The notes under the pieces were generated by a model. That model did no database searches, had not been told where the DNA came from, and saw only the letters and a program-made list of their open reading frames with translations. Both the position numbers and the translations under genes were made by a program. From CAVQEG01 sp963711465 (lineage in GTDB: Bacteria > Bacteroidota > Ignavibacteria > OLB7): a DNA stretch of 64,000 nucleotides. Below, piece by piece: positions 8,149-18,010 of this stretch; positions within the stretch are counted from its first letter, which is position 1; each line of letters opens with the position of its first letter. Location of the stretch: positions 2,480,001 to 2,544,000 of the forward strand of contig CAVQEG010000001.1 in the NCBI GenBank assembly GCA_963711465.1, read 5' to 3'.

Positions 8149-10641
8149 CTACCCTGTTGGTTTTCCGTCACGATCCGGATTGATCGCCCGCAGCGTCTCG
8201 GTCCGCACCCAAGCGGCGGCAATCCGCAGCTGCGGGTACTCGACAGCCCCGCCCAGCAGCGCGCGGAGCTCGCGCAGCGTCGCCCTCGGCATCCGCTCGA
8301 GTTCGTCGCGCACCCGCCGAACGATCCCTCCGGTGACGAAGTGCTCGATCGGCATCGCCGCACCCGCCTCCAGAAGCTCCTGCACGTGGTTGCTCACCGT
8401 CGATGGCTGCAGTGCCGAACGCCCCGCTATTTCCTCGAGAGAACACCCCTCGCCCCAGAGTTGATACGTCCGAAGCAGCCGAATCGGAAGCTCCCGCTCG
8501 AACGGACTTGCCGCCCTCGGCTCGTCCTCGTCCCGTTGCTCGCCTGCGCCGGAAATACTGAATACTGTTAAAGAAAGATGGCGCACCTTCGCGCGACCAG
8601 CAGACGTGGCGCGAACCACCGGCCGCATCGTCGCGCTGCGTTCGAGCAACCGCCGCTCGAGCAACCACTCCGCCAGTCGTGCCAGTTCCGTTCGCTCAAT
8701 GTCCGCAAGTGCTCCGAATCGCGGATACCGTTCCAGTTCGGCCGATGAAGACGTTGCAGGCCGCACACCGCGAAGGATGTCAACGAGGGTCATCTTCCCG
8801 AATCGACCGCCAAGTTCGACAGCGGCGGCCAGCAACAGGTCGGCGGCCCGCCGGTGTCGCGGGGAGAGTTCGGCGTCGAAACGCGCGACCGGCGTCGGAT
8901 CGACGTCGATTCGCGTGCAGCAATCACAGCGACCACAGGTGGAATCGGCGATTTCCGCACAGAAATACTCGAGAATCACGTTTCGCCGACACGTCGTTCC
9001 GTTGACATATCGCACCATCGCATCGAGCTTCCGAAGCGACCGTTCCCGCCCCGATTCAATGGCCGCTTCATCGATCCGAACGTTGCGGGCCGGGAGCCGT
9101 TCGGCCAGGAACTGGACTCCACGACCGGGAGTCGGAGGAGTGAACTCGAGCAGACCCGCCGCCATGAGCGCGCGCAGGTGGCGTTCGAATGCCACCGGTG
9201 ACAGCGAGTAGCGCCCTGCGACATCGGTGAAGTTGAAGAACGTCTGCTGGGTGAGCGCCGCGCCGCCCAGCGTCCGTAGCAGAGCGACGATGGCCGACCT
9301 GCGCTCCTCATCGCGCGTTCGCTCGAAATACCGCTGAATTTCGTCGCTTCCGGCAATGAACCGCACAGCGGCGAGGCGATCGGCCCGTACGAACCGCAGA
9401 ACACCGTTACGCTCGAGCACGTTGAGCACGCTCGACAGCGCCGCCACGTGAATTTTCGCACGCGCCGCAATCAAGGTGCGGTCTGGCACGAAGACGCCCT
9501 CACAGCGGCTTCCAAGGCCCACCTGGAGCACATCCCAGAGTGCATCGTAGACGGCGTTGACCTGATCCCGGGTCGGGCAGCTGGTTCGAATGAAGAATTC
9601 CTGGAGTCGCCGCTCTCCTCCATCGGCCAGCAACGTGCAGGCAGCGGGATTTCCATCACGGCCGGCACGCCCTGCCTCCTGGTAGTACGCCTCGATCGAG
9701 CCCGGCATGTCGTAGTGCACCACCTGCCTGACGTCCGGCTTATCGATCCCCATTCCGAAGGCGTTGGTCGCCACGATCACGCGCGCCCTGCCGGAAATAA
9801 AGGCCTCCTGCGCCGCTCGGCGGTCTGCATCCTTCATCCCGGCATGGTAGATCGTGACCGGCAGCCGCTCGGCGTGAAGCATCGTACCGACGCGCTCGAC
9901 CGACCGTCTGGTGCCACAGTACACGATCACCGACCCCTGATCTGCTCCCGGCGCCGTGAGCATGCGGCGCAGTGTCGCATCCTTGTCGGACCCCTGAGCA
10001 ACGGAATAGGCCAGATTCGGCCGATCGAAACCGCGAACGAACCGCCGCGGACGTTTCAGGCCCAACTGGCGGACGATGTCTTCCTGGACGGAAGGCGTGG
10101 CAGTGGCGGTCAGGGCGATGACGGGAGGACGGGCAAAGTGCTCCAGCGCTTCGCGAAGCTTGAGGTAGCTCGGGCGGAAGTCATGGCCCCACTCGGAGAT
10201 GCAGTGTGCCTCGTCAATGGCGAACAGCGCGATGCGAACGCCGGCCATCTGCTCGAGGAAGCGGGGGTTCTCGAAACGTTCGGGAGCAACGTAGACGAGC
10301 GAGTAGAGTCCGTGGCGGATGTCGTTCAGCCGCTGGGAGAGTGCGCCGAATTCGAGTGTGGAGTTGATGGTCGTTGCGCGGATGCCCCGTTGCTCAAGTG
10401 CATCGACCTGATCCTTCATCAGGGCGATGAGCGGCGAAACGACGACGGTCACACCCCGAAGCAGCAGAGCCGGCACCTGGTAGCAGAGCGACTTGCCACC
10501 GCCGGTCGGCATGACGACCAGCGTGTCATCGCCGTCGAGGACCGACTGGATGATCTCGCGCTGAGCGGACCGAAAGTCTTCGAAACCAAAGAAGCGCCTC
10601 AGCGCCTCGGCTGGCGACGACGGACGAGCTGCCTCGAGCAT
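8149..10641 (-). CDS. recQ: ATP-dependent DNA helicase RecQ
   Basis: RecQ is a 3'-5' DNA helicase acting in recombination and fork repair. The 830-residue product has Walker A (MPTGGGKSLCYQ, Lys50), the DEAH box (AIDEAHCISEWGHDFRPSY), helicase C motifs (ATNAFGMGIDKPDVR, QEAGRAGRDG), and the four-cysteine RecQ zinc site (CRRNVILEYFCAE..CGRCDCCTR). A winged-helix RQC region follows. Instead of a typical HRDC domain, the C-terminus shows a helicase-type HTH (LRTYQLWGEGCSLEEIAGRSALQPSTV). I chose ATG 10641 because the RecQ fold starts there (EALRRFFGFEDFR); the longer form from 10731 would read through the hairpin terminator at 10683-10719. It is co-transcribed with the small membrane protein gene. 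Confidence 0.93.
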   Translation of the reverse strand: MLEAARPSSPAEALRRFFGFEDFRSAQREIIQSVLDGDDTLVVMPTGGGKSLCYQVPALLLRGVTVVVSPLIALMKDQVDALEQRGIRATTINSTLEFGALSQRLNDIRHGLYSLVYVAPERFENPRFLEQMAGVRIALFAIDEAHCISEWGHDFRPSYLKLREALEHFARPPVIALTATATPSVQEDIVRQLGLKRPRRFVRGFDRPNLAYSVAQGSDKDATLRRMLTAPGADQGSVIVYCGTRRSVERVGTMLHAERLPVTIYHAGMKDADRRAAQEAFISGRARVIVATNAFGMGIDKPDVRQVVHYDMPGSIEAYYQEAGRAGRDGNPAACTLLADGGERRLQEFFIRTSCPTRDQVNAVYDALWDVLQVGLGSRCEGVFVPDRTLIAARAKIHVAALSSVLNVLERNGVLRFVRADRLAAVRFIAGSDEIQRYFERTRDEERRSAIVALLRTLGGAALTQQTFFNFTDVAGRYSLSPVAFERHLRALMAAGLLEFTPPTPGRGVQFLAERLPARNVRIDEAAIESGRERSLRKLDAMVRYVNGTTCRRNVILEYFCAEIADSTCGRCDCCTRIDVDPTPVARFDAELSPRHRRAADLLLAAAVELGGRFGKMTLVDILRGVRPATSSSAELERYPRFGALADIERTELARLAEWLLERRLLERSATMRPVVRATSAGRAKVRHLSLTVFSISGAGEQRDEDEPRAASPFERELPIRLLRTYQLWGEGCSLEEIAGRSALQPSTVSNHVQELLEAGAAMPIEHFVTGGIVRRVRDELERMPRATLRELRALLGGAVEYPQLRIAAAWVRTETLRAINPDRDGKPTG

Positions 10642-10682
10642 GGATTGATGGAGCGATCGTTGGGGACGAAACGTTCCCAATA

Positions 10683-10719
10683 TAAAAAACGGAGGCTGGT
10701 GGTCCAGACCAGCCTCCGT
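10683..10719 (-). terminator. Intrinsic terminator ending the CTGGACC-loop RNA
   Basis: A perfect 12-pair stem (10689-10700 with 10708-10719) closes a seven-base loop, CTGGACC when read on the minus strand, followed by six Ts. It sits 42 bases before the recQ start and would stop transcription entering from upstream. Confidence 0.8.
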
Positions 10720-11235
10720 GTCCTTGAACAATCAGTACTGAAGCATCGAGAGAGAAGGTGAGCCGGTGGTCCAGACCGGCTCACCCATGTTCTCATCGAT
10801 CGCGCGCCCAGGGTATTCCCCGTGATGATTCCGACCGCGAATGTAGTGCCTCGAATTCCGGTGGTCCAGACCGGGATATTCGGTGAGCACTACGGACCGG
10901 AATCGGGGTCCGTTCGTCGTGGTCCGAACGAGCGAACGGCTGTACGCGCATGACTATCAACGGTGTCAGCGAGCGGGAGGTCCAGGCCAGCTCATCTGAC
11001 GTATCGGGCGACGTGGGCACGGGCCGATCCGGCAAACCGGAACTCGACCGTTAAGAATGCAGCATACCGGGTTCGAGGTGGGAGGTCCAGGCCCAGCCCG
11101 AGCGGTGATCTGCGATGTCACCCTGATAGTCAAAGAACAACGAACGAGGGTGTCCCCCAGCTGCCTTCTCCCCGTGATACTCGATACGGAAACCGCGTGG
11201 TGACTCGTTCCGTATCTCGACCGCGAGGGGCACAC
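10683..11235 (-). ncRNA. Candidate structured RNA with serial CTGGACC-loop hairpins
   Basis: Between recQ and the MalT-like gene lies a hairpin array without a credible gene. On the minus strand, seven GGACC words occur in about 400 bases, nearly all in loops. Two stems have an identical seven-base CTGGACC loop: 10689-10719 (12 perfect pairs) and 10757-10785 (11 perfect pairs). A third lies in 10852-10882, enclosed by an outer GTAGTGC/GCACTAC stem (10843-10893). Looser ones lie at 10910-10939, 10965-11000 and 11073-11103, and a GATACGGA/TCCGTATC stem lies at about 11183-11213. Stems differ in sequence while the loop stays the same. The terminator at 10683-10719 sets direction and 3' end; the 5' end is not defined. 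GGA in hairpin loops recalls CsrA-type sponge RNAs, but no csrA gene is visible and the loop is not the classic ANGGA, so this is only an analogy. Confidence 0.55.
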
Positions 11236-11457
11236 TGGCCGCTCATTCGTCGCGGTTACGGATGCAAAGCTAGGGTTGCGGGCGGTGGAGATCCGTCAGC
11301 CAAAAGGTGGAGAAGGGGGGTGGATTAGGGGTATGAATCCCCCTCGACCCTGCCGAAATTCAGCGAATTTCGCGGAATCAAACGATCCACCCCCCGAAGC
11401 AGCCGCGCAGTCGGCCGGCCGGGGCCGATGCGCATTGCCGGGAACGTGGAACGCCCC
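11236..11457. other. Gene-free spacer with a long inverted repeat after the MalT-like gene
   Basis: No gene is seen. GGGGGTGGAT (about 11316-11327) can pair with ATCCACCCCC (about 11386-11395) over a loop that holds a small GAAATTC/GAATTTC hairpin. It may form the mRNA end of the minus-strand MalT-like gene, although no T-run follows. Confidence 0.35.
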
Positions 11458-14229
11458 CTACAGCAGGTTCAGCTCGCGCGCCCTGGCAAGCGCCTGGGTG
11501 CGGGACTCGACATCGAGCTTGCTGTAGAGGTTGTTGATGTGGGTCTTGACGGTACTGACCGAGATGTAGAGAGTGTCGGCGATGGTAGCATTTGATTTTC
11601 CATCCGCGATCAACTTGAGGACTTCGACCTCGCGATCGCTCAGTGGGGTCGGAAGATCGGCGGCCAACCGCGCTGCGGTCTCGCCTGCCGGCTCCTCCTT
11701 CGCCGACTCCTCACCTGCGCCCGGCTTGATGCCGAACGCCTCGAGCAGACGATCAAGGTAGTGGAGGGAAACGGTGGCCGGAATGTCCGTCTCCTCGTCC
11801 AGTCGCGCCGTGCGCACTACAAGTAAAAGTTCCTTGAGAGTCTTGCCCTCCGAAATGAATGTGCGAACATAACCCTCCGGCTCTGCCAGAACAAGCGCGC
11901 GGGACAATGTTCCGACCGATTGTTCATTTTCATCCTGAAGGTTGAGGGCGATCGACTGCAGAACGAGGATGCGAATCATCGCGTCCACCTCCCCCCCGGA
12001 CTCGGCGGTCTCCAACAGCGGCGCGAGCAGCTCGAGAGCGTCGACTGTCTGTCCGCGTGCAATCATCAGTCGTGCCAGCGCCATGTCCTCGAGCATGCCG
12101 ACACCTGCCGGACGATGCCGCGTCGGATCGCTTACCCGTTCGAGAATCCGCTCGTGCGCCCAGTGCTCCGCTCCCTCGAGATCGCCCTGCGACAGAAGGA
12201 CCTCCATGCGAAGTGCGACCAGCGGTCCGATCAGTTCCCGCGATGCACCGTATCCACGAAGAATTCCTCGGGCCTCGTCGATCGCGTCGAGCGCGCCGCC
12301 GAGATCTCCCCTCGTCTGATGGACCCGAGCGAGCAACACCCGAGAGTCCCGGATGATCTCGACGTCGTCAACCCGCCGAGCGTCCTTGAGCCCCTCGGCC
12401 AGATACCGCATCGCGCTCTCCAGATCGTTCCACTCGTAGTGGATCTCGCCCAGCCCCACGTTCGCCACCGCGGCGATCTCGACCATATCACCGCCCGCGA
12501 CCGGCTGTTTCTCAACTGTCTGCAATGCCTCCTGGAACGTCGCCGATGCCGTGCGCAACTGTCCCATTCGCATCTGCAGTCGCGCCAGTTGCGGCAGCGC
12601 ATCCAGCGCACCGAATGGTGCCGCCGGTTCTGCCTGACCGTCCGCAGCCCGAACCGCGCCGGGCAGCGCACCGGAGGTGCCGCCGTTGTCCCGCCGACCG
12701 ATCGTCGATTCGAGCGCGATGGTTCCGTGATGAATCTGCTCCTCCTCGGTCTGCCTGACCGCCTCGTGAGCAAGCTCGCGCGCACGGTTTACGTCCCCCC
12801 GAATCCGCGACAGGAACGTGTTTACCGTTGCGGCCCGATTGAGAATCTCCTCGAGGTCGTCTCCAGCCATCAGCTGCGCGCAATGGCGCGCATACTCCAG
12901 GTACTTCTCCACGTTCTGCAGCCGACCCGCCAGCAGCAACGTCCAGGCGAAGGCGAGCGACAGTCGGGGACGGTATCGAACCTGCTCCTCCGGCAGTGCC
13001 GCCATCCATCCGCTCAGCACCTCGAGCTCGCGTCGGGAGAGTAGCGTCTCCGCATGCCGTTCGATCAGATCCGCTGCCTGCTCGAATTCCTCGCCCCGCA
13101 ACAGATGATCGGCCGCCTCGCGGACGTACCCGTTGTCGCGGTACCACCACCCTGCCCTGCGGTGCAGATCGATCGCCCGCGCCCCTCCGCGCTGCCCTAG
13201 CCGGGAGCGCAGCACCTCGGCGAACAGATGATGGTACCGATACCAGCATCGAGCATCGTCCAGCGGAACGATGAACAGGTTGTCGTCCTCGAGCCGCTCG
13301 AGAATACTCTGGGAGTCGTCGCGCCCCGCCACCGCGTCGCAGACATCCGCACAGAGCGAATCCAGGACGCAGGTATCCAGCAGGAACTGCCGGACCGTTT
13401 CCGGCTGGCGCTCATACACGTCGCCGACGAGATAGTCGAGCACGTACCGGGGAATTCGCTCGGAGCCGACTCGGAAATCCGAGCCCGACTGCATCGACAG
13501 CGCCATCAGCTGAAGACCGGTCGGCCACCCCTCCGTCCGCTTCTCGATCTCGGCTACCACCGATGCCGGCAGCTCTTCACCCAGCACACCGTTGAGGAAC
13601 CCCACCGCCTCTTCGAATGTGAATCGTAGATCTCCGGTCCGCAGCTCGGCCAGCTCGCCAGCAGCACGCAGTCGAGTCAGACGAAGCGGAGGTGCGCTGC
13701 GGCTGGCGATGTAGAGATGCAGCTGCGCAGGCATGCGCTCGATGAAGAACGCGAGCGATGCGTGGATGTCCTCGGAGCGGATGTGATGGTAGTCGTCGAG
13801 AACGAAGGCGATCGTGCCGGTGACCGAGGCAAGCTCGTTGATGAGGTCGGTCAACACCCGATTCACATCCAGCGGCGACTGGCCGTAGATGTGCTCCAGA
13901 GCTTCCGCTCCGAGCCCCGGCACCTGCAGCGTCTGCAGTGAACCGATCATGTACGCCCAGAAGCGGTCGAGCCGGTTGTCGCTCTCATCGAACGACACCC
14001 ACGCGACCTTCTGCTTGCTCTGCTGAACCCAGGTGCTGAGGAGGGTGGTCTTTCCGTAACCCGATGGTGCCGAAATGGTGGTGAGGCGGCAGTTCAGTCC
14101 GTCGCTGAGCCGCATCATCAGTGCTGGTCGCGCCACGAGGTCGGACCGCGTTCGCGCGATATGGAACTTCGTGCTGAGCAACGGGAACCGCCCCGTCGTG
14201 CCTACAGCACGCTCGCCGTCCAAGGCCAT
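11458..14229 (-). CDS. MalT-like STAND ATPase transcription regulator, LuxR family
   Basis: The 923-residue product has the layout of large ATP-binding LuxR (LAL/MalT) regulators. An NTPase domain carries Walker A (SAPSGYGKTTLLSTWV, about 54-69) and a Walker B-like FVLDDYHHI (about 142-150). A winged-helix/arm region is followed by a long helical TPR-like section (about 340-830) and a C-terminal LuxR HTH (LSDREVEVLKLIADGKSNATI..YISVSTVKTHINNLYSKL). Family members oligomerise on ATP and an inducer and then activate promoters; the inducer here is unknown. The gene is divergent from recJ across 239 bases, and the candidate structured RNA lies downstream on the same strand. ATG 14229 puts the first conserved motif (LLSTKFHIARTR) about 20 residues in, as usual. 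Confidence 0.88.
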   Translation of the reverse strand: MALDGERAVGTTGRFPLLSTKFHIARTRSDLVARPALMMRLSDGLNCRLTTISAPSGYGKTTLLSTWVQQSKQKVAWVSFDESDNRLDRFWAYMIGSLQTLQVPGLGAEALEHIYGQSPLDVNRVLTDLINELASVTGTIAFVLDDYHHIRSEDIHASLAFFIERMPAQLHLYIASRSAPPLRLTRLRAAGELAELRTGDLRFTFEEAVGFLNGVLGEELPASVVAEIEKRTEGWPTGLQLMALSMQSGSDFRVGSERIPRYVLDYLVGDVYERQPETVRQFLLDTCVLDSLCADVCDAVAGRDDSQSILERLEDDNLFIVPLDDARCWYRYHHLFAEVLRSRLGQRGGARAIDLHRRAGWWYRDNGYVREAADHLLRGEEFEQAADLIERHAETLLSRRELEVLSGWMAALPEEQVRYRPRLSLAFAWTLLLAGRLQNVEKYLEYARHCAQLMAGDDLEEILNRAATVNTFLSRIRGDVNRARELAHEAVRQTEEEQIHHGTIALESTIGRRDNGGTSGALPGAVRAADGQAEPAAPFGALDALPQLARLQMRMGQLRTASATFQEALQTVEKQPVAGGDMVEIAAVANVGLGEIHYEWNDLESAMRYLAEGLKDARRVDDVEIIRDSRVLLARVHQTRGDLGGALDAIDEARGILRGYGASRELIGPLVALRMEVLLSQGDLEGAEHWAHERILERVSDPTRHRPAGVGMLEDMALARLMIARGQTVDALELLAPLLETAESGGEVDAMIRILVLQSIALNLQDENEQSVGTLSRALVLAEPEGYVRTFISEGKTLKELLLVVRTARLDEETDIPATVSLHYLDRLLEAFGIKPGAGEESAKEEPAGETAARLAADLPTPLSDREVEVLKLIADGKSNATIADTLYISVSTVKTHINNLYSKLDVESRTQALARARELNLL

Positions 14230-14468
14230 TGGATCAAGAACAGGTGGGTCGGAGAGTTTCCCCGCGGTAGAGGTTTCGGCCGTGCCGCGCGAAAGCTATG
14301 GACGGGTGTGATGGTTTCCAAAGCCAGGAACGACAAAATGTGCGCCGATTCACACATGTAGTGCCGAAGCCCGCCCGCCCCCGCCGCGACCGACCCGGCA
14401 CCATTTGGCCCGACAGGGTCACCCGCAGTATTTTGGCGCCAGTTGTTTTTATAACCATGTGAACCACA

Positions 14469-16220
14469 TTGAAATACCGTTGGATTATTCCGCCTGAAGA
14501 AGATGACCCTAACGTTCAGAAGCTAGCACAGACCATCAACGTATCGCCGACGATCGCGCGGATCCTGGTTGCCCGAGGTGTCAACACCTTCGAACTCGCA
14601 AAACAGTTCTTCCGCCCGAGTCTGAACGATCTGCACGACCCGTTCCTTATGGACGGGATGGAGGCCGCCGTCGAGCGGTCGATGCGTGCAGTGGCTTCAG
14701 GCGAGAAGATTGCGATCTACGGCGACTACGACGTTGACGGGACGAATTCGGCCGCGATGCTCCACCTCTATTTCCGAGGACTGGGTGCCGATGTCGACTT
14801 CTATATTCCCGATCGCTTCACCGAGGGCTACGGCATTTCTACGGTCGGTATCGACCGGCTCCATGCCCGGGGGGTCACGCTCATCATTGCCATCGACTGC
14901 GGTATCACCGCCGTCGAACAGGTCGCGTATGCGAACACGCTCTCGCTGGACGTGATCATCTGTGATCACCACGAGGCGGGCGACGCGATTCCACCCGCGT
15001 ACGCCGTGCTCGATCCCATCAAGCCCGGCTGCTCCTATCCCTTCAAGTACCTCTCCGGTTGCGGGGTCGGCTTCAAGCTGATCCAGGCTATCGCCTTGCG
15101 CCGAAACGAACCCGAGACCGTCTACCAGTACCTCGACTTCGTTGCGATCGCGGCCGCAGCCGATATCGTTCCATTGACCGGTGAGAATCGTTCGCTCGTC
15201 GCTCATGGCCTGCGAAAGCTCAACGAGCGCCCGCGCCCCGGCTTCCGCGGTCTGTTCGAATGCGCCGGTATCAAGTCGGGAGCCATCGGGACCTCGCAGA
15301 TCGTCTTCGGCGTCGCACCCCGCATCAATGCCGCCGGTCGACTCGGGGATGCACGGCGCGCCGTCGAAATGCTCATCGAAGAGGATGAGGTTCGAGCGTT
15401 TCAGCGTGCGCAGGAACTTGAAAGCGACAACCGTAATCGCCGCGCGATCGATGAGGAGACGTTCGCCGAAGCACAGGTGATGGCCGACGCAATGATCGCC
15501 GGTCGTGAGACCTGCCGCGCCCTGGTGATTCACAACCCGCACTGGCACCCGGGCGTGATCGGCATCGTCGCCTCTCGCCTGGTGGAGCGCTACTACCTGC
15601 CCACCGTATTGCTGACCACTGTCGACGGCGTGGCAAAAGGGTCCGCCCGGTCGATTGCCGGTTTCGATATCTATAGTGCGCTCAAGCACTGCGAGGAACA
15701 CATCGAACAGTTCGGCGGCCACAAGTACGCCGCCGGATTGTCGATCCGTGAAGAGAATATCGACGTCCTCCGCTCCGAACTCGAGAAGTTCGCCGACTAC
15801 CGCGTCAGCGACGCCATGCTGACGCCCGAACTGTTCATCGATGCCGAAGTGGAGCTCGAGGAGATCTCTCCCCGGTTCGTCACCATCATTCGGCAGTTTG
15901 CTCCCTTCGGCCCGGGAAACGCCCGCCCGCTGTTCATGCTTCGCAACGCACACGTCGTCGGGTACCCGCGCGTCGTCGGCAAGGATCACCTCAAGTTCCG
16001 CGTACGAAACGGACACGGGTATATCGACGCCATCAGTTTCGGCAATGGAACGCGGATCGAGGAACTCAACGGGCGTGAGCGCTACGACCTCGTCTTCAAC
16101 GTTGAAGAGAACGAGTACCGCGGCACCGTCACACAGCAGCTTCGTGTGATCGATTTCCGCGTGTCCTCCGATACCGAAGACCACGTCGTGCGTGCCGGTG
16201 CCGGCGAGGCAACGCTGTAG
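14469..16220 (+). CDS. recJ: Single-strand DNA-specific exonuclease RecJ
   Basis: RecJ degrades single-stranded DNA 5' to 3' in recombination and mismatch/base excision repair. The 583-residue protein has the DHH-family motifs in order: GDYDVDGTNSAAML (about 84-97), AIDCGITA, ICDHHEAGD and GCGVGFKL, then a DHHA1 domain with FGGHKYAAGLS and an OB-like C-terminus. Length is close to E. coli RecJ (577). The start is a TTG at 14469; the only nearby ATG (14457) runs straight into a stop, and the first residues (KYRWIIPPEEDD) already look like RecJ. It probably shares a transcript with the YebC-family gene that follows after 127 bases. Confidence 0.92.
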   Translation: MKYRWIIPPEEDDPNVQKLAQTINVSPTIARILVARGVNTFELAKQFFRPSLNDLHDPFLMDGMEAAVERSMRAVASGEKIAIYGDYDVDGTNSAAMLHLYFRGLGADVDFYIPDRFTEGYGISTVGIDRLHARGVTLIIAIDCGITAVEQVAYANTLSLDVIICDHHEAGDAIPPAYAVLDPIKPGCSYPFKYLSGCGVGFKLIQAIALRRNEPETVYQYLDFVAIAAAADIVPLTGENRSLVAHGLRKLNERPRPGFRGLFECAGIKSGAIGTSQIVFGVAPRINAAGRLGDARRAVEMLIEEDEVRAFQRAQELESDNRNRRAIDEETFAEAQVMADAMIAGRETCRALVIHNPHWHPGVIGIVASRLVERYYLPTVLLTTVDGVAKGSARSIAGFDIYSALKHCEEHIEQFGGHKYAAGLSIREENIDVLRSELEKFADYRVSDAMLTPELFIDAEVELEEISPRFVTIIRQFAPFGPGNARPLFMLRNAHVVGYPRVVGKDHLKFRVRNGHGYIDAISFGNGTRIEELNGRERYDLVFNVEENEYRGTVTQQLRVIDFRVSSDTEDHVVRAGAGEATL

Positions 16221-16347
16221 AATCCTCCCGGTGTCCACGCGGCAATGACCGCGCGCGAACGCCGGACCGATCGAGATCCGCACCGTGCGTCCCCATCAGC
16301 AGGTCGAATTCGACAATCCCCTTCATCAATCCCGAGACAGATCAGAC

Positions 16348-17100
16348 ATGGCAGGCCATAGCAAGTGGGCGAACATCAAGCATCGCAAGAGTGCCGCCGA
16401 CGCGAAGCGCGGCAAGGTGTTCACCAAAATCGCCCGGGAACTCACCATCGCCGCCCGCGAAGGCAGCGGTGATCCCGATGCGAATCCGCGCCTGCGCCTG
16501 GCAATCCAGCAGGCGCGTGCGGTCAACATGCCCAACGACAATATCAAGCGCGCCATTCAGCGCGGTACCGGCGAAATCGAGGGTCAGCAGTTCGAGGAAA
16601 TCACGCTCGAAGGGTACGGTCCCGGCGGAATTCAGATCCTCATGGAGTGCGTCACCGATAACCGTAACCGCACCGTCGCCGATATCCGCCACCTGCTCTC
16701 ACGCGGCAATGGCTCCATGGCCGAAGCCAACGCCGTCGCATGGAACTTCACCCGAAAGGGCGTCGTCGCCGTTGAAAAGGGTGGGAATTCCGAGGAGGAT
16801 GTGCTCATGGCCGTCCTCGATGCCGGTGCCGAGGATGTGAAAGTGGGCGAGGAGACGTTCGACGTCTACGCGCCCGTCGAATCCTTCGAATCGGTCCGCT
16901 CCGCACTCGAATCCGCCGGGTTCGATATCCGCGAAGCCACCATGCATTTCGTCCCGAACCAGACCGTCGAACTCTCCGGTTCGGAAGCTGCCTCCGCGCT
17001 CAAACTGCTCGAATCGCTCGATGACTACGACGATCTGCAGAACCTCTATACGAGCCTGGAAGTCGACGACGAGGAACTCGCCCGGATCGAAGGGAACTGA
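16348..17100 (+). CDS. YebC/PmpR/TACO1-family protein
   Basis: The 250-residue protein starts with the family hallmark MAGHSKWANIKHRKSAADAKRGK and continues with NPRLRLAIQQARAVNMPNDN and EGYGPGGIQILMECVTDNRNRT. Members are described either as DNA-binding regulators (PmpR, YebC) or as factors that help the ribosome through difficult sequences such as proline runs (TACO1, YebC2); the sequence alone does not decide. ATG 16348 is chosen because it begins the conserved motif; an upstream in-frame start at 16285 adds residues with no family match. A terminator hairpin follows at 17124-17155. Confidence 0.92.
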   Translation: MAGHSKWANIKHRKSAADAKRGKVFTKIARELTIAAREGSGDPDANPRLRLAIQQARAVNMPNDNIKRAIQRGTGEIEGQQFEEITLEGYGPGGIQILMECVTDNRNRTVADIRHLLSRGNGSMAEANAVAWNFTRKGVVAVEKGGNSEEDVLMAVLDAGAEDVKVGEETFDVYAPVESFESVRSALESAGFDIREATMHFVPNQTVELSGSEAASALKLLESLDDYDDLQNLYTSLEVDDEELARIEGN

Positions 17101-17123
17101 TCGGTTCCAATGATGGCTCTATC

Positions 17124-17155
17124 GGCGCCGTCCCGGCCTGCGCGGGGACGGCGCC
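17124..17155 (+). terminator. Hairpin after the YebC-family gene
   Basis: GGCGCCGTCCC (17124-17134) pairs perfectly with 17145-17155 around a ten-base loop, 24 bases after the stop codon. There is no T-run. It separates the repair/translation genes from the sigma factor operon. Confidence 0.55.
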
Positions 17156-17324
17156 GCTGCGTTCGGGGCGAATTCCCGATGCCCGAAGCGCCGATGCTCG
17201 CTCCGCCCGAATTCTCGCCCACCATGATACATCCGTTCAATCCCGACGTCTTACTCGCGTCAGGCCGTATCCGAACACCCGCCCCCTGGCGACTTCAGAC
17301 GGATCCGAACCAGCCGTACCGCGC

Positions 17325-17969
17325 GTGCCAGCATCTCCTCGACATATCCCGATCGACACTCCGGCCGAACCCGCCGACGCGGATCTGCTCGAGCGCTTTC
17401 TCATGGGCGACGATTCGTCGTTCACCCGGCTCTACGAGCGCTACGACGCTCGCGTGCTCACCTACCTGCGTACCGTGCTGAAGGACTGTCCGGATGTGGC
17501 CGATGATCTCTTTCAGGAAACGTTCGTCCGCCTCTGGCGGGAACGTGCGCGCAGGTCGTCGGCCGGAGAATACCGTGCGATCGACAACGTGCGGGGCTGG
17601 CTCTTCCGCGTGGCACACAACCTCGCGATCAGCCATCTGCGCAGCCGACGACAGACCGTGACCATCTCCGGCGATGACGAATCCGGCGGCGCGCGCTGGG
17701 ATGAACGGCTGATGGTGCCGGTCGAGGAATCGTTCGCACTGCTCTTCGGCGATGAGGACCCCGTCACCGCCGACGGGATGTTCGACAGGTTGCGTGAATG
17801 CCTCGAGCTGCTCCCGCCGGCGCTGCGCGAGGTGTACGTGCTCCGGGAACTCAACGGCCTGGAGTACGAGGAGGTCGCCGAGATCGCCAACTGTTCGCAG
17901 GAAGCCGCCCGTATGCGCATCAGTCGAGCCCGCCGCTCACTGCGCAAGGCGCTGGAGAAGTATCTGTAG
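17325..17969 (+). CDS. ECF sigma factor (first copy)
   Basis: This 214-residue RNA polymerase sigma factor has region 2 (SSFTRLYERYDARVLTYLRT..ADDLFQETFVRLWRERAR, GWLFRVAHNLAISHLRSRR) and region 4 (LLPPALREVYVLRELNGLEY, EEVAEIANCSQEAARMRISR). It is a close paralogue of the sigma factor at 22508, sharing FQETF-RL-RERAR, GWLFRVA-NL and VP-EES-..LFGD between the domains. The start is a GTG at 17325, chosen because the alignment with the paralogue extends upstream of the next ATG (17403); this is moderately sure. The gene for its likely anti-sigma partner follows after 41 bases. Confidence 0.88.
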   Translation: MPASPRHIPIDTPAEPADADLLERFLMGDDSSFTRLYERYDARVLTYLRTVLKDCPDVADDLFQETFVRLWRERARRSSAGEYRAIDNVRGWLFRVAHNLAISHLRSRRQTVTISGDDESGGARWDERLMVPVEESFALLFGDEDPVTADGMFDRLRECLELLPPALREVYVLRELNGLEYEEVAEIANCSQEAARMRISRARRSLRKALEKYL

Positions 17970-18010
17970 CACCGTTCGTTCGACGCTCGCGTGTCGACGC
18001 CGATACCGTG

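Noticed and set aside
9448..10761. 437-codon plus-strand open frame
   Set aside because: It is antisense to recQ, which carries all helicase motifs.
10683..11235. Firm assignment as a CsrA/RsmA sponge RNA
   Set aside because: GGA in loops fits, but the flanking CT...CC is not the CsrA consensus, no csrA gene is visible, and CsrA is not typical of this group of bacteria.
14697..16283. 528-codon minus-strand open frame
   Set aside because: It is antisense to recJ, whose motifs are all intact.
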